Shown here: piece by piece, positions 35,173-45,625 of the stretch
Numbering within the stretch: the stretch's first letter is position 1
How the letters are laid out: every line of letters begins with the position of its first letter
Assembly (NCBI GenBank): GCA_900404475.1
Contig: OUQQ01000124.1
Location: 6,996-53,271, forward strand
Reading direction: 5' to 3'
DNA from: Spongospora subterranea
Taxonomy: Eukaryota > Endomyxa > Phytomyxea > Plasmodiophorida > Plasmodiophoridae
Length of the DNA stretch: 46,276 nt
Notes under the pieces: model-generated
What the model was told of the DNA's origin: nothing
Seen by the model: only the letters and a program-made list of their open reading frames with translations
Database searches by the model: none
Program-made: the position numbers and the translations under genes

Positions 35173-38100
35173 ATGTACCGCTCAGGGTGTAGCCTCCGAT
35201 GCTCTGTCATCTATCTTGCGTTTGCAATTATGATGCATTTCGTGTAAGTTTTTTTTTTCATAGACTGAGAATTTTTAAATCGGGCCGGCGCAGATGGGAT
35301 CTTCAGTCGTTCTATCCCAATTTCGAAGTCTTTTCGTCTTTGCGCGCCGCGTCTGTGACACATTCTCAAAACTCGGTCCTATTAACTCATCATGTGTTTA
35401 GATCTTCGGCAAAAACTCCCAACCATCAGTTCAACACCAACGACACTATCCGTATGCGTGATCGCGTTAAAACCATGTTCAATCATGGCTTTGACAATTA
35501 TATGAAACATGCATTTCCTCGTAAAAATCCTGATCTCTTTCGTTGGTTTCCCGCCTACTAATTTTCTTTTCATAGATGACGAATTAAAACCATTGTCCTC
35601 CTCGTATGCTGATTCTCTCGGAGAGCTCGGTGGAACTTCTTTGTCGTCAGATGCTTATAACGGCGTCGCAATGACCCTGATTGACAGTCTGGATACGCTT
35701 ATTGTAATGGGAAATTACTCAGCATTTCAAGACGCTGTTAAATACATCGTCAAGCATGTCTCCTTTGACCAAGACATTCGTGTCAATATCTTTGAGACTA
35801 ATATTCGCGTTCTTGGTAGGACATGTGCTTGTCTGAAAACCTTGGCGAGTCTGATTTTTGTGCAGGAGGTCTCCTTTCGGCACACTTACTTGCAACCGAT
35901 GAGGCGATAAGCTATTTTGGAGACTACGATGGCGGGCTCCTCACTTTGGCACTCGATTTAGGGCATCGACTGCTTCTAGCGTTCAATTCTAAAACCGGAA
36001 TCCCTTTTGCTTGGGTAAACCTACGAAACGGTGTCGTAGAAAACGAAACATCCAATTCCTGTACTGCTGGAGTGGTAAATTGGGATCGTTAATCACCAAC
36101 GTAATATCAATTTGATCTATGTAGGGAACTCTAATATTGGAATTCGGAATGCTGTCTCATTTAACTGGGCAAACGGAGTTTTATGACGTTGCTTATTCCG
36201 CATTGATGATTTTATGGACTATGAGGGACTCAAAAACGGGGCTTGTGGTCGGCTGTCGTTTGTAATTATCTGAGCCGGAATAATGTTGGTGAATTAGGGA
36301 AACAATCTTGATGTGCAAACTGGAAAATGGACTGATGATTCAGCCGGAATCGGCGCGGGCATTGATTCTTTCTATGAATATCTTTTTAAAGCATATGTTC
36401 TTTTTGGAAACCAGGAGTTTCTTCACATGTTTCAACAAGTAAAGTTTCGATTAGTGCTGCGGCTTGGCAAAACTGACACTTTGGCAGTCTTATGAATCAG
36501 TCATGAAACACCTTCGTGTTGGACCTTGGTACCATGAAGCTTCAATGAGAAGTGGATTCCCTACTCACGTTCAGTTCAATAGCCTACAAGCCTTTTGGCC
36601 GGTCACCAATTCTACCATGATTTTATGATGTTCCGTTGATGGTTGTTGATTGTATCAATAGGGTCTTCAAGTCCTGTCGGGATTCCATCTTGAAGATGCG
36701 GTTCTTTCTCAAAAAGCATTTTTTTCTCTTTGGGCTAAATACGGAGCGCTTCCTGAAAGGTGTGTTTATGTTCAAGTTGATTACGTCACTATGCAAAAAA
36801 TTTACTTACTGTAGATTCCTACTGGGGTCAATGACCTTACATTCGACAGAACGATACTATCCTCTCCGTCCTGAACTCATGGAATCAACATACCTTTTGT
36901 ATCAGGCTACAGGAGATGCCATATATCTTCATGTTAATTGATCAATCAATCTGATTACTATCAGCGATAAAACTGGAATTTATCAGATGGGTGAACACAT
37001 GGCCGAATCGTTATTCAACATGTCCTATGTTGAAAACGGGTTCGCATCGGTTCGCGACGTAGAACATCGCATTCTGGAAGATCGCATGCCTAGTTTCTTC
37101 CTTGCAGAAACCTGCAAGTACGGATACGTTGCAAAGTTGAGAAATTACGATTATGATTTGTTCACGTTAGATACCTATACCTGCTATATGATCCAGACTC
37201 ATTTGTTCACCAACACGGCAATTATGTCTTCAGTACTGAAGGGCATTTGTAAAAAAGACTTAATTCGATTCCGCTTTTATTGATGCAAGTTCCATAGATT
37301 CCCTGTCAATGCCGGGCTGCATTATACTTTTGCAAACAGAAAACCAAGGCGTTGGAGGTTGGATCCAGTATTTCCCTCAATGTCTCCAGTTATGTCATGT
37401 TCAGCTGATTTCCGCTGGGGCGTTTTCCCGAGATCCCGTCAAAGGAGATTTGTCACTGAGGATGAAACCGAACCTGATGTCCCATTGGATCCGGTAAACC
37501 GCTGCTCGTTGGGTTTTGATAATTTTTAACTGCTCAAGTAGGACTCCCGAGTCCATGTCCGAACAAAGAACGGGGCGTTCATTATCGAAGGTGTGGACGG
37601 TAGTGAAGCTATTATACGTCATCTTGGAACTCCAGTTATCGAAGTTTTCTATCGAAACGATGGTGACGTGCGGTTATTCACTATTCTTCAGAACTATGGT
37701 GGTAGGTTCTGTTGTTTTTATCTGGCGTATTGTTGCTGATATCGATCAAGTACGAGAATACACAGTGGCTATCACAACGAAATGCAAACGGATCTTCGGA
37801 GCTGCCGGCTCAGATTTTGGACTGGATCTGGGTCAACTAGCAGTGGGTATACATGGAGAGATTGCGATTTTGTCACCAGGCGATGGTTGTGGTCCAAATT
37901 ACAACAATGAACCTGTCCGAAATAAGGTCGTGATTGTAGACAGGGGCGGATGCACCTTCAAAAAAAAAGCCCAAGTTGCTCAGGAGTATGGTGCATCAGG
38001 CCTGATTATCGTCAATATTGAGGACGATGGCTTATTTTTCATGAACGGGGATGAAACGATCCCGTCGATAAGCATACCTGTTGTCATGATCACTGCTAAA

Positions 38101-38532
38101 GATGCTAACATCATCAAAGATTGCTCCAAGCAAACCATATTTCAGAATACTATAGAGGCAGAAATCAACGTCGTTCATCACCAATTCGGTGAGATAGCGG
38201 ATCATGACGTTTCGGTTGTTGGCAACTCCCGGGCATTCGTCATCACTACAGGGCAATGGAAAGTCTTGTGCCAACGTGTCGAAAAATCTTACACTTTAAC
38301 CTATCTAATATGAAATTTTATTACTACACACAGATTTTTCTTGACCTGAGTGTACACTACATCGACAGGTCAAGGTTTTGCCGATAGTCCGTGTGGAATA
38401 TTGCGTGAGGGTTTGGGATCATTGAAGGTTTATTGTCAGGAAACCAGCAACCCCACAGGGCAGGCAGACATACAAGGCATCCCCGAATACGCACAACATC
38501 ATCCACCGGGATTTACCCAATTATCGGCCTGA
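35173..38532 (+). CDS. ER alpha-mannosidase of the EDEM3 type, GH47 plus PA domain
   Basis: Trims mannose from N-glycans of misfolded glycoproteins to route them to ERAD in the ER lumen. Exon 1 from the ATG at 35173 gives a signal peptide. Motifs in order: [15 protein letters not shown], then [75 protein letters not shown]; and STEGH near 37235. These are the EDEM and GH47 catalytic and calcium-site motifs. After this comes a PA (protease-associated) domain with [16 protein letters not shown] near 37940, which assigns it to EDEM3-like proteins. There are ten or more exons with short introns; several borders are inferred. The last exon, to the stop at 38532, is inferred from an open Pro-rich frame. 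Three open frames between 36100 and 37500 are its exons in different phases. Confidence 0.87.
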
Positions 38533-38560
38533 AAACCTGAATTATCTTGAGCATTAGATA

Positions 38561-38891
38561 ATGGCTCGGGGTAAAGCAAAGGCTGGTTTTAGCGAATTAC
38601 CCTCCTGGGTTTACTTTGTTTGACTAAATTTCCCTTTCCGACAGATCGATGCGAAAATCAAGGCCAACAAAAAAATTGAAGCCATGAAAAAAGCCGGATC
38701 TGAACGTGATGCTCAAGCCAAAGGCAAGAAATTTGAATGCAAGGTTGATTGTCGACGAATGTGATCCTAAATCGCGATTCTGATACTGGGTTCAGGTTTG
38801 CATGACTCCAGTCCATAATCTCCAAAGTCTTCGTGATCACTACGCAGCGAGACATCCCAAAGTCCAATTTGTCGAATCCGAGTTCTCGTAA
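38561..38891 (+). CDS. ZNF706-like small C2H2 zinc-finger protein
   Basis: A three-exon gene too short for a long open frame. Exon 1 starts MARGKAK at 38561. Exon 2 (about 38652-38735) encodes a Lys-rich, coiled stretch (KIKANKKIEAMKKAG). Exon 3 (from 38787) continues as VCMTPVHNLQSLRDHYAARH and ends at the stop 38889-38891. The C-x2-C-x12-H-x4-H spacing, the MARG start and the basic helix match the ZNF706 and 4F5-related zinc-finger family (about 75 residues in animals). The function of this family is poorly known. The donor of the first intron is not the strongest choice, but the frame is kept. The stop is directly followed by the tandem array. Confidence 0.75.
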
Positions 38892-39404
38892 TAAATGTGT
38901 TTGATATTGTCTTAACCCCAGTTGTTGTGTAATCATGTCCGACTGCGGTCCAGTTGATTCTCCCAACCATTATCACATTGTCAGTGAATGTGTTTGATAT
39001 TGTCTTTAACCCCAGTTGTTGTGTAATCATGTCCGACTGCGGTCCAGTTGATTCTCCCAGTCTCCTCATGTCATTATCAAATCGTCAGTGAATGTGTTTG
39101 ATATTGTCTTTAACCCCAGTTGTTGTGTAATCATGTCCGACTGCGGTCCAGTTGATTCTCCCAGTCTCCTCATGTCATTATCACATTGTCAGTGAATGTG
39201 TTTGATATTGTCTTTAACCCCAGTTGTTGTGTAATCATGTCCGACTGCGGTCCAGTTGAATTCTCCCAGTCTCCTCATGTCATTATCACATTGTCAGTGA
39301 ATGTGTTTGATATTGTCTTTAACCCCAGTTGTTGTGTAATCATGTCCGACTGCGGTCCAGTTGATTCTCCCAGTCTCCTCATGTCATTTACAAATCGTCA
39401 GTGA
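38892..39404. repeat. Tandem array, five units of about 104 bp
   Basis: Units start at 38892 (92 bp, lacking a 12-base block), 38984, 39088, 39192 (105 bp) and 39297, and the first 13 bases of a sixth start at 39401. Each unit begins GTGAATGTGTTTGATATT and includes GTCCGACTGCGGTCCAG. Copies are nearly identical, with a few substitutions and one inserted base near 39260. The unit length is not a multiple of three. The array fills the gap between the ZNF706-like stop and the UNG start. Confidence 0.93.
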
Positions 39405-40506
39405 ATGTGTTTGCGCGTCCGCGGTGCCAGTGTCGGATACTGTGTCGGCGCCCTCATATCTATTCCCAATCGTTCCGGCGGCATGGCCCGGCCGCTTCTG
39501 TCCCTATCGCCGTTCAGGCCGTCGTCTAAGGCACGAACGGTTCAACATCATTCACATGTTAATACCGTAATTACATATTGTAATGCGGATAGTTTGATCA
39601 ATGGCACTTGGCTGCCGTACTTGAAAGACGAATTCGAAGAAAAATATATACAAACTTTGAAAGATAATTTAGTAAGTTGTCATTTTTTCGTTGGCTTCTA
39701 CCCTGGTTTCAAATGCAGTCACGTCAATAGGAGCTGGAGGTAAAGCGCGGCGCAAGAATATATCCACCGCCATCATTACTATATAAGGCGTTGGAAATGG
39801 CTCCGATCAACACTGTTAGCAGATCGCTGGCGATTTTTTTATCTGCAAACTTATTCGTTGTGGTATTCAGATCAAAGCAGTCATTGTCGGGCAAGATCCA
39901 TATCATAGTCCAGGACAAGCTGAAGGACTAGCATTTTCGGTTCCTGCAGGGGTGGCGATTCCATCGAGTCTGAAAAACGTCTATAAGGAGTTGCGCGACG
40001 ATGTCCCAGGGTTCCAGATCCCAGCTCATGGGTGTCTGCATAGTTGGGCTGCTCAGGTTTATATTTGTTAAGGCTTATGGAATGACATACTCATTATGTA
40101 TATCTAGGGTGTGCTGCTGTTAAATGCGAGTTTGACGGTTCGAGCCCATGCTGCCAACAGCCATAAAGATTTAGGATGGAATCGATTAACTGATTGTATA
40201 TTGCGATCAGTGGTTCAACGAGAGGTACATTTTATCGCGTCTGCTTTGGACTTCTTCTTGCGAATGCTGATTCAACCTGCTCAGTCCGAAGATCCCGTCG
40301 TCTTTCTTCTTTGGGGGAAATTCGCCCATCAGAAAGCTAAACAGGCAGGAGTGTATTCTAGCAAGCGTCCCCACCATTTAGTTTTAGAGTCTGCTCATCC
40401 CTCAGGATTATCTGCTCATCGGGGCTTCTTTGGTTGCCGCCATTTTTCCAAGGCCAATGAGTTTTTGAAATCAAGGGGATCGACACCTATCAACTGGCAG
40501 ATATAA
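39405..40506 (+). CDS. UNG: Uracil-DNA glycosylase, family 1
   Basis: Removes uracil from DNA in the first step of base excision repair. The N-terminal exon (39405-39672) encodes a basic, low-acid leader that may direct mitochondrial import, then [11 protein letters not shown]. Exon 2 (from about 39735) has [15 protein letters not shown]; exon 3 has the catalytic water-activating motif VIVGQDPYH with Asp; exon 4 starts [20 protein letters not shown]; and the last exon has [13 protein letters not shown] and [20 protein letters not shown] with the catalytic His, ending NWQI. All UNG signature motifs are present. The ATG at 39405 lies inside the first bases of the sixth, truncated array unit; an alternative start is the Met at 39483 ([11 protein letters not shown]), also leader-like. 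Four introns of about 40 to 100 bases. Confidence 0.93.
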
Positions 40507-40653
40507 ACTATTTTTCATGGCCAACCTCGAGCTTTACGTCATGGGCAACCTTGACGAAACAGTACAAGTTTAAATTCACAAAACCTTTGTGATTATCGAA
40601 CCGGGGCATCGGTTTGTTGCATTCATGATTAATTGAGCTTTGCTTCAGCTGGA

Positions 40654-41970
40654 ATGGTTCACCAAATCCGTCAGGATATCAGTGCTGAAGCTAGGCACAG
40701 CATCAGAGGCATAACAATCCAATGTCGCAAATGTCATTCTCTTTGGGTAGGAAACATTGTGTAGCCCAATGACAATCATGATTGAATACAGCCTAAGCGA
40801 TAAGAAGCAAAACAAAGATGTAATTATAATTGTCGCAGTATTCGATTGACGAGACGCCTCCAACCACTATTTGGGCATTTACACATCGGTGAAGTGCCAC
40901 GTCTTATACAAAAGATTCATTGAAAAGTGAGTTTTTTCTCTTTAGCCTTCACCTTAGCAAAGTGGCAGTGGATGATTGCTTTCACGCTCTATCTCTTGGT
41001 GATATTTCAGACGGTTTCGATAACGCGTTTGTAAAAAAATGTCAAACTCCCAGCCTTGGAGGGAAGTCGGATGCGAGTTTCAAAGTTGCTTTTCCCTCTG
41101 AGAAAAGCAGCCTATGGTCGGGAGTATCAAAGTTAATCGTTGCTGTTGAGTGTGCCAATAGTTTCAAATCGACGCCGGCTGTTGCAGGGCATCGACGATC
41201 AATAAAATGGATCTCGATCAATAATTCCACGGTCCCATCCGACTCACTACACCATCGGAATAAAGCCAAGCTCTCCAGACTGCTGGAGCTTGATATGGTG
41301 ATTCCCAAAACGCGATACTTGGAGCTGCATCGTATACTTCTCAAGTTCACAGCATCTTAGCCCACACTGCCTCATCTGCAGACAGATGAATTTCTGCAGG
41401 GTCTCACAGACATCTGGTTTTGACCAATGTTGAGAGTACAGTATGTGAGATGAAGTTCGATTATCAATGACATGGTAATTCGCCAATAGAAGAGAATGTG
41501 ACCAAAGGGGATTCGGTTTAGTTGAGAACGACGCTTTCAAAGGCGTCACGACCATTGCTGAGAAGTTGGAATTGGTGTGTCCATTTTGTCTGATCTGGGC
41601 TGTTTCGGCATCATCAGGCTGTGAACCCCAGTATTATCCTGTTTGTCGGTGGAAATTATTCCTTAGACAGAAGTGATTCGCATGGCAACACACTTGTGCA
41701 TTCCAATGGCTCTAACGAGGACGATTACCTCCAATCAATGCTGATGACCCCATCAGCTGCGTTGGTGTCGGTTCCGTTGTTGACGACCTCAAGGTTTCAT
41801 TCAGAATTCGGGACCCAACCTTTCTCAATCAAGCCATGAGGATCGAGAGCTACGTCATGATTCCGTTCGAAACTCAAATAAAACATGTCCAGCAAAAGAA
41901 GCAAAATCAGCCTGGCGCTGCCATCGCGTTCACCATTCCTAAACCAGTTTCGGTGAAACCGGCTCGATAA
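40654..41970 (+). CDS. Possible multi-exon gene, unrecognised
   Basis: The ATG at 40654 opens about 31 codons with C-x2-C (ITIQCRKCHSLW) before a GTAGGA donor. A long open stretch follows at about 40970-41360 and another, VCPFCLIW, near 41575. The final open frame ends with FTIPKPVSVKPAR and a stop at 41968-41970. It contains VVDDLKVSFRIRDPTFLNQ, a beta-strand-like repeat. Two CxxC pairs suggest a metal-binding protein. The frames cannot be joined with confidence, and the strand is not certain for the central part because the minus strand is also open there. The family is not recognised. Confidence 0.3.
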
Positions 41971-41993
41971 TCATTTGCAATGGCTTATCTGTC

Positions 41994-42558
41994 GCTAAAA
42001 TCCCTCAGCTCGACAAGCGGAGCAATTTTTTCCAATGATTTTCGATTGTCTTGACAAGGCCGATACGTTGCGATCTTGTAAGGAACGGCACCGATCCGTT
42101 TTCATTGCCGGTGGACGAAGTACGGCGTTGTTCAATAAATCATCGTCTCTGATAGGCATAATTGTAGATGGAGGACTGGCACGAAGATCTTTCGCAGCAT
42201 TGATAAAGTTTGTTATTAGCAATCGGAACTGTTTGTACAGCTGCTCGCGTGAGCACATTGAACAACGACTGTCGACAAGCCATCGATTTAACCAAAGACA
42301 GTGCAAATACTGTACAAACAGTTCCGATGCTAATAACAAACTTTATCAATGCTGTGAAAGATCTTCGTGCCAGGCCTCCATCTACATTTATGCCTATTAG
42401 AGACGATGGTTTATTGAACAACGCCGTACTTCGTCCACCGGCGAGGAAAACGGATCGGTGTCGTTTCTCTCACAAGATCGCAACGTATCGGCTTTGTCAA
42501 GAAAATCGAAAATCATTGGAAAAAATTGCTCCGCTTGTCGAGCTGAAGGGATTTTAGC
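41994..42558. repeat. Large inverted repeat, arms about 248 bp, spacer 69 bp
   Basis: The left arm (41994-42240) is the reverse complement of the right arm (42310-42558) with about a dozen mismatches and small indels. The spacer is 42241-42309. The minus-strand reading of the left arm is open and protein-like (KDLRASPPSTIMPIRDDDLL), while the same sequence in the right arm on the plus strand carries a frameshift near 42460. So a fragment of a gene was duplicated in inverted orientation, and the intact copy is on the left. RNA from either strand would fold into a long hairpin. Confidence 0.9.
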
Positions 42559-42950
42559 AGATCAGGCGATGACACTGATACATTTAATGTATCTTGTTGA
42601 CCACAGTCTGTCTCCAGTTCGATGTTTGGACCAGTTTTGAACCCCAATCGATCGACAGCGACAATGACGTCTGCTTGACATTAATCATTCAAGCTCTGTC
42701 TCTCGGCAACAAATAGAAACATGGCGGTTTTGGATGTGTATCAGGATTTAGTTTTACGAGCCACTTCCGTGAACAGTGTCAATCAGACACAGTGTCGCTA
42801 TCATATGACAAATCGCCAATATAACAAGTTACGCGGTTCGTCTTGGGAATTTGAATGGCAATTTTCGAATATAACGCCTAGGTGTTGTATTAGAATAAAA
42901 CACCTTAACTTTCTAAATTTTGCAAAACAAGGCAACTTCTAACACAAGGC
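42559..42950. other. Short region between inverted repeat and Harbinger fragment
   Basis: No supported exon. A 15-base direct repeat (ACGCCTAGGTGTTGT at 42874 and a variant at 42946) brackets about 57 bases, and a dyad lies at 42941-42964 (arms AACACAA and TTGTGTT around GGCCTAGGC). These are possible ends of a small transposable element. Confidence 0.4.
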
Positions 42951-43412
42951 CTAGGCGTTGTGTTCGGGGGAAGACGGTAGGCGGCGATTGTTGATGATGG
43001 GCATTTCGATGTCATTCCGCGTGACACTTTCTTCTTCTGCCAAGATTTGATGGGGAACTTCGGCAAATTCTTTGAGTGTCAAAACAGAAGAGGCTACCAT
43101 ATCGCGAGTCGCGTGATCCTTTTGATGGCGTATGATATCTTCACACGTCGGCGGGCATTAGTACTTCTCACCATATACATCGACAATCACGCGGCAGAAA
43201 CGCTTCATGGATTCACTCATGTACACAATCTCGTCAATTATATCGGCACCCATCCCATATGCAACCATTCGAATGGCAGCCATTCCTCTGCTCTGGAGAC
43301 GCCCCAGGTTTTCTGCATAAAGAATGGGGCGCCAATGAAAATTTCGGACACGACGCGTCGAAAAAAGCGAGAAGACTTCGGGAAACGTCTACGAAAGTGC
43401 TTCTCTTAATAT
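42951..43412 (-). pseudogene. PIF/Harbinger-type transposase remnant (N-terminal part)
   Basis: On the minus strand, FRRRF opens the typical N-terminal block. After a frame change it reads AAIRMVAYGMGADIIDE, then SMKRFCRVIVDVYGEKY, a stop, and CPPTCEDIIRHQKD. These are in the same order as in plant-type Harbinger transposases, where an SLKRFCRAVI-type block and a PT..DI..L block follow. The catalytic DDE part is missing. At least one stop and one frameshift make this a pseudogene. It is a different copy from the transposase at the right edge. Confidence 0.7.
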
Positions 43413-43615
43413 CAGCCGGTCGTGCCGCCTAGCGGGCTCTCAACTGGAGGAGGTCGTGGCACAACCGGCCCGATGTGCTGCCAATCTATGCTCACTATCG
43501 ATAGCGGGATTGGAATGAGGTGCTTCTGTGGATAAATTAGTTTATGGAAATCGAAACATCGAAAAAGCGTCTAGAAACGCAGCTGCGCTGAATGGAAAGG
43601 CATTGACAACGCATA

Positions 43616-44133
43616 TCAGACTTTGCGAATCTTCCGCGGGCGATCGGCTCGGAAGCGGATGATTTTCGCTTTGAGAGCGCGGAGCGGATCACAGAGAACC
43701 GGGCCAGCCTGTGCCAGGACGCGCTCGCGACAGCTGGCTAAGACGGCGAAAACCCTTTTCATCTCATCGTACATGTTCGACGTATATCGGCCGATAACGC
43801 ATTCCCAGGCCTGTTCCAATTCAGTCCAGGTCTCGGCGTCCAACAGGGACGCGGCATCGGTTGCAGCCTCCAACAACTTCGTGGCATTCGTCAGCGAATC
43901 CGCCATGGCGTAGGCGGTCGCCCTCTCGATGGCGCCGCGAACCGCGTCCAGATCGCCGTCAAACTCGCAATCGTCCGACGCGATCGGCGCCTCCAACTCG
44001 GCGTGAACAATGTCAACGCAGTCGGAATGTGCTCTAATGCACTGCACCAATACCATCTCAATCTGACCCCTGGTTAACGGTGCAAGCAGGCAATCCAAAT
44101 CGATGCGAACTTCTTCATCCTCGTTGATCGCCA
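43616..44133 (-). CDS. Unknown helical protein, possibly Cut8/STS1-like
   Basis: The preferred start is the Met at 44133 (MAINEDEEVRID), giving about 171 residues. An upstream Met at 44239 gives 207 residues with a hydrophobic leader of doubtful value. The protein is helical, acidic early and basic late (RADRPRKIRKV). It has LAPLTRGQIEMVLVQCIRAH, a long helix pair and a W residue pattern that loosely resembles Cut8/STS1, which anchors proteasomes at the nucleus. The match is by eye only. It is intronless and GC-rich, unlike its surroundings. Confidence 0.45.
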
Positions 44134-44599
44134 TTACGCAGCAGCGCGTTTCCTCAGGAATCCAACCTGCGCCAGAATTACTCCACGGCCTTTTTTCCAA
44201 AAACAGCAAGAACACTGTTACTGTACCCAAAAGGGTCACTGGGTCGTTTCTGCAAAAATATCGAGAATACAGTAAAAACTCCTACCAAGACTACTCCCCA
44301 AACCCCACTTTTTTTAGAAAAAGTCTTATCTCAAGTTACCTATTTTTGAGTCTTGGACGCACTGTAGATGCTACTTTGTGGTCCCGGATGCCCGGAACGT
44401 GTAATGAGGCCAGCCGTGATTGTTAACTTGGCTTTGCTCACCATCAACCGTCTGTTTGAGAGTAACTGAGAAATGTCTGTGACTGTCGCGGAGATACACT
44501 AAAGTGTACAAACTTGCAACAAAGATACACCAAAGGAAATAAGACCCTTCAGAGCATCTCCACCGCGGACTATTATCTTTATCTTTATATGTACATCTG

Positions 44600-45592
44600 A
44601 TGAAAATTCTAATGATTCGTATCCCCACCGGAGATTTATTATATTTACATATAAAGGTACATATGATGAAAACATTAAATGCGCAACAGATCTGGTGCGG
44701 ATTTAAAGACATGGGTTCAACGCCAGGTCGTCGCGGCAAGTCTTCTGGCATCAAGAATTTTAGTCAGGCAGAAGACGTGTGGATCACGAAAGCGTACGCT
44801 GAGGTGACTTGCGATGCGGCAATTGGTACCGATCAGGACAGCGATGTTTTTTACAAGAAAATCGGCGTCGCCTTCAATGCTGGTATCAAAGAAACCAGCG
44901 ACTTCGTACAGGAGCGATCTTGGGAAAGTATTCGCAATCGTTGGTTGAACTCAATTCAGAAGTCACTTCTCAAGTTTTCTGGCTGCCTCAATAAGGCTCT
45001 TTCTGAATATCATTCCGGATGGAACATGGAGGACTATGTAATCCTAGCCAAAAAATATTTCTCGGGGGAAGCTGGTAAAGCCTTCCAAGGCGATCTGTCA
45101 TGGTTGGAGGTGAAACGTTTACCCAAATTTGCTATAGACCCGTCTGTACTCACAAAAGAAATGGCGCGCGCCCTTCTCTTAGACAAGTGTGATGAACCTG
45201 CTGGAACTACGTCTTCTGAAGGGGATTTGTCAATGGCTGCCCGACCTGAAATTGGAAACAAAAAAGCTAAAAAAGCAAAACTAACTCCCATCTCACAGAG
45301 CATTACTCCTGTATGCCCCGAAGAACGATCGAAGGTCTGGGATCGATTGGCAACAAGCAACGAGCTACGAAGTGCGGTTGCCAAAGATCGTTTTATGATG
45401 CAACTGTTTGCAGCTGATAGCGAACCTTCACCACAGGCGTTGGAATTTCGCATGATAAAGCAGCAGCAGGCAATTATTGAAGCTCGAATTGAACTGTCAA
45501 AAAAGCAACAAGAGTTACGTTTGCTACAGTCCGCTGCTGAAGAGGAAAACGAACACGATCCTGAGCATGACACCGAAATTGCTGACTTTTAA
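44600..45592 (+). CDS. Harbinger ORF1, Myb/SANT-like DNA-binding protein
   Basis: In this superfamily the ORF1 protein binds DNA and helps the transposase. The 330-residue frame has a trihelix or Myb/SANT-like domain near residues 50-125 (AEDVWITKAYAEV, then ERSWESIRNRWLNSIQ), a middle segment with MEDYVILAKKYF, a nuclear-localisation-like KKAKKAKLT, and a C-terminal Gln- and Glu-rich coiled coil (NAM-associated type). The start may be the later Met at 44663 or 44666 instead of 44600, since the domain begins after about residue 40. The frame is intact, which suggests recent activity or mobilisation. It ends 33 bases from the transposase stop, tail to tail. Confidence 0.85.
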   Translation: MKILMIRIPTGDLLYLHIKVHMMKTLNAQQIWCGFKDMGSTPGRRGKSSGIKNFSQAEDVWITKAYAEVTCDAAIGTDQDSDVFYKKIGVAFNAGIKETSDFVQERSWESIRNRWLNSIQKSLLKFSGCLNKALSEYHSGWNMEDYVILAKKYFSGEAGKAFQGDLSWLEVKRLPKFAIDPSVLTKEMARALLLDKCDEPAGTTSSEGDLSMAARPEIGNKKAKKAKLTPISQSITPVCPEERSKVWDRLATSNELRSAVAKDRFMMQLFAADSEPSPQALEFRMIKQQQAIIEARIELSKKQQELRLLQSAAEEENEHDPEHDTEIADF

Positions 45593-45625
45593 TAAATTGA
45601 TTTATAATTCGTGTCCTGTCACACC

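Noticed and set aside
38970..39404. Open frames through the tandem array on both strands
   Set aside because: The unit is about 104 bp, not a multiple of three, so the frame rotates between units; the open stretch is a by-product of the repeat.
40130..40150. GGTTCGAGCCC, resembling a tRNA T-arm
   Set aside because: It lies inside a UNG exon and no acceptor or D-arm fits around it.
42035..42421. Two long opposite-strand frames across the inverted repeat
   Set aside because: Both run through the spacer into the other arm; they result from the symmetry of the repeat and not from two genes.
43410..43480. Hairpin-like pair CCGGTCGTGCC and GGCACAACCGG considered as a tRNA
   Set aside because: Too short, with no anticodon stem or T-loop pattern; it lies at the end of the transposase remnant.
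44371..44754. 127-codon minus-strand frame at the Harbinger left end
   Set aside because: It lies opposite the start of ORF1 and over the presumed terminal repeat, with no domain.
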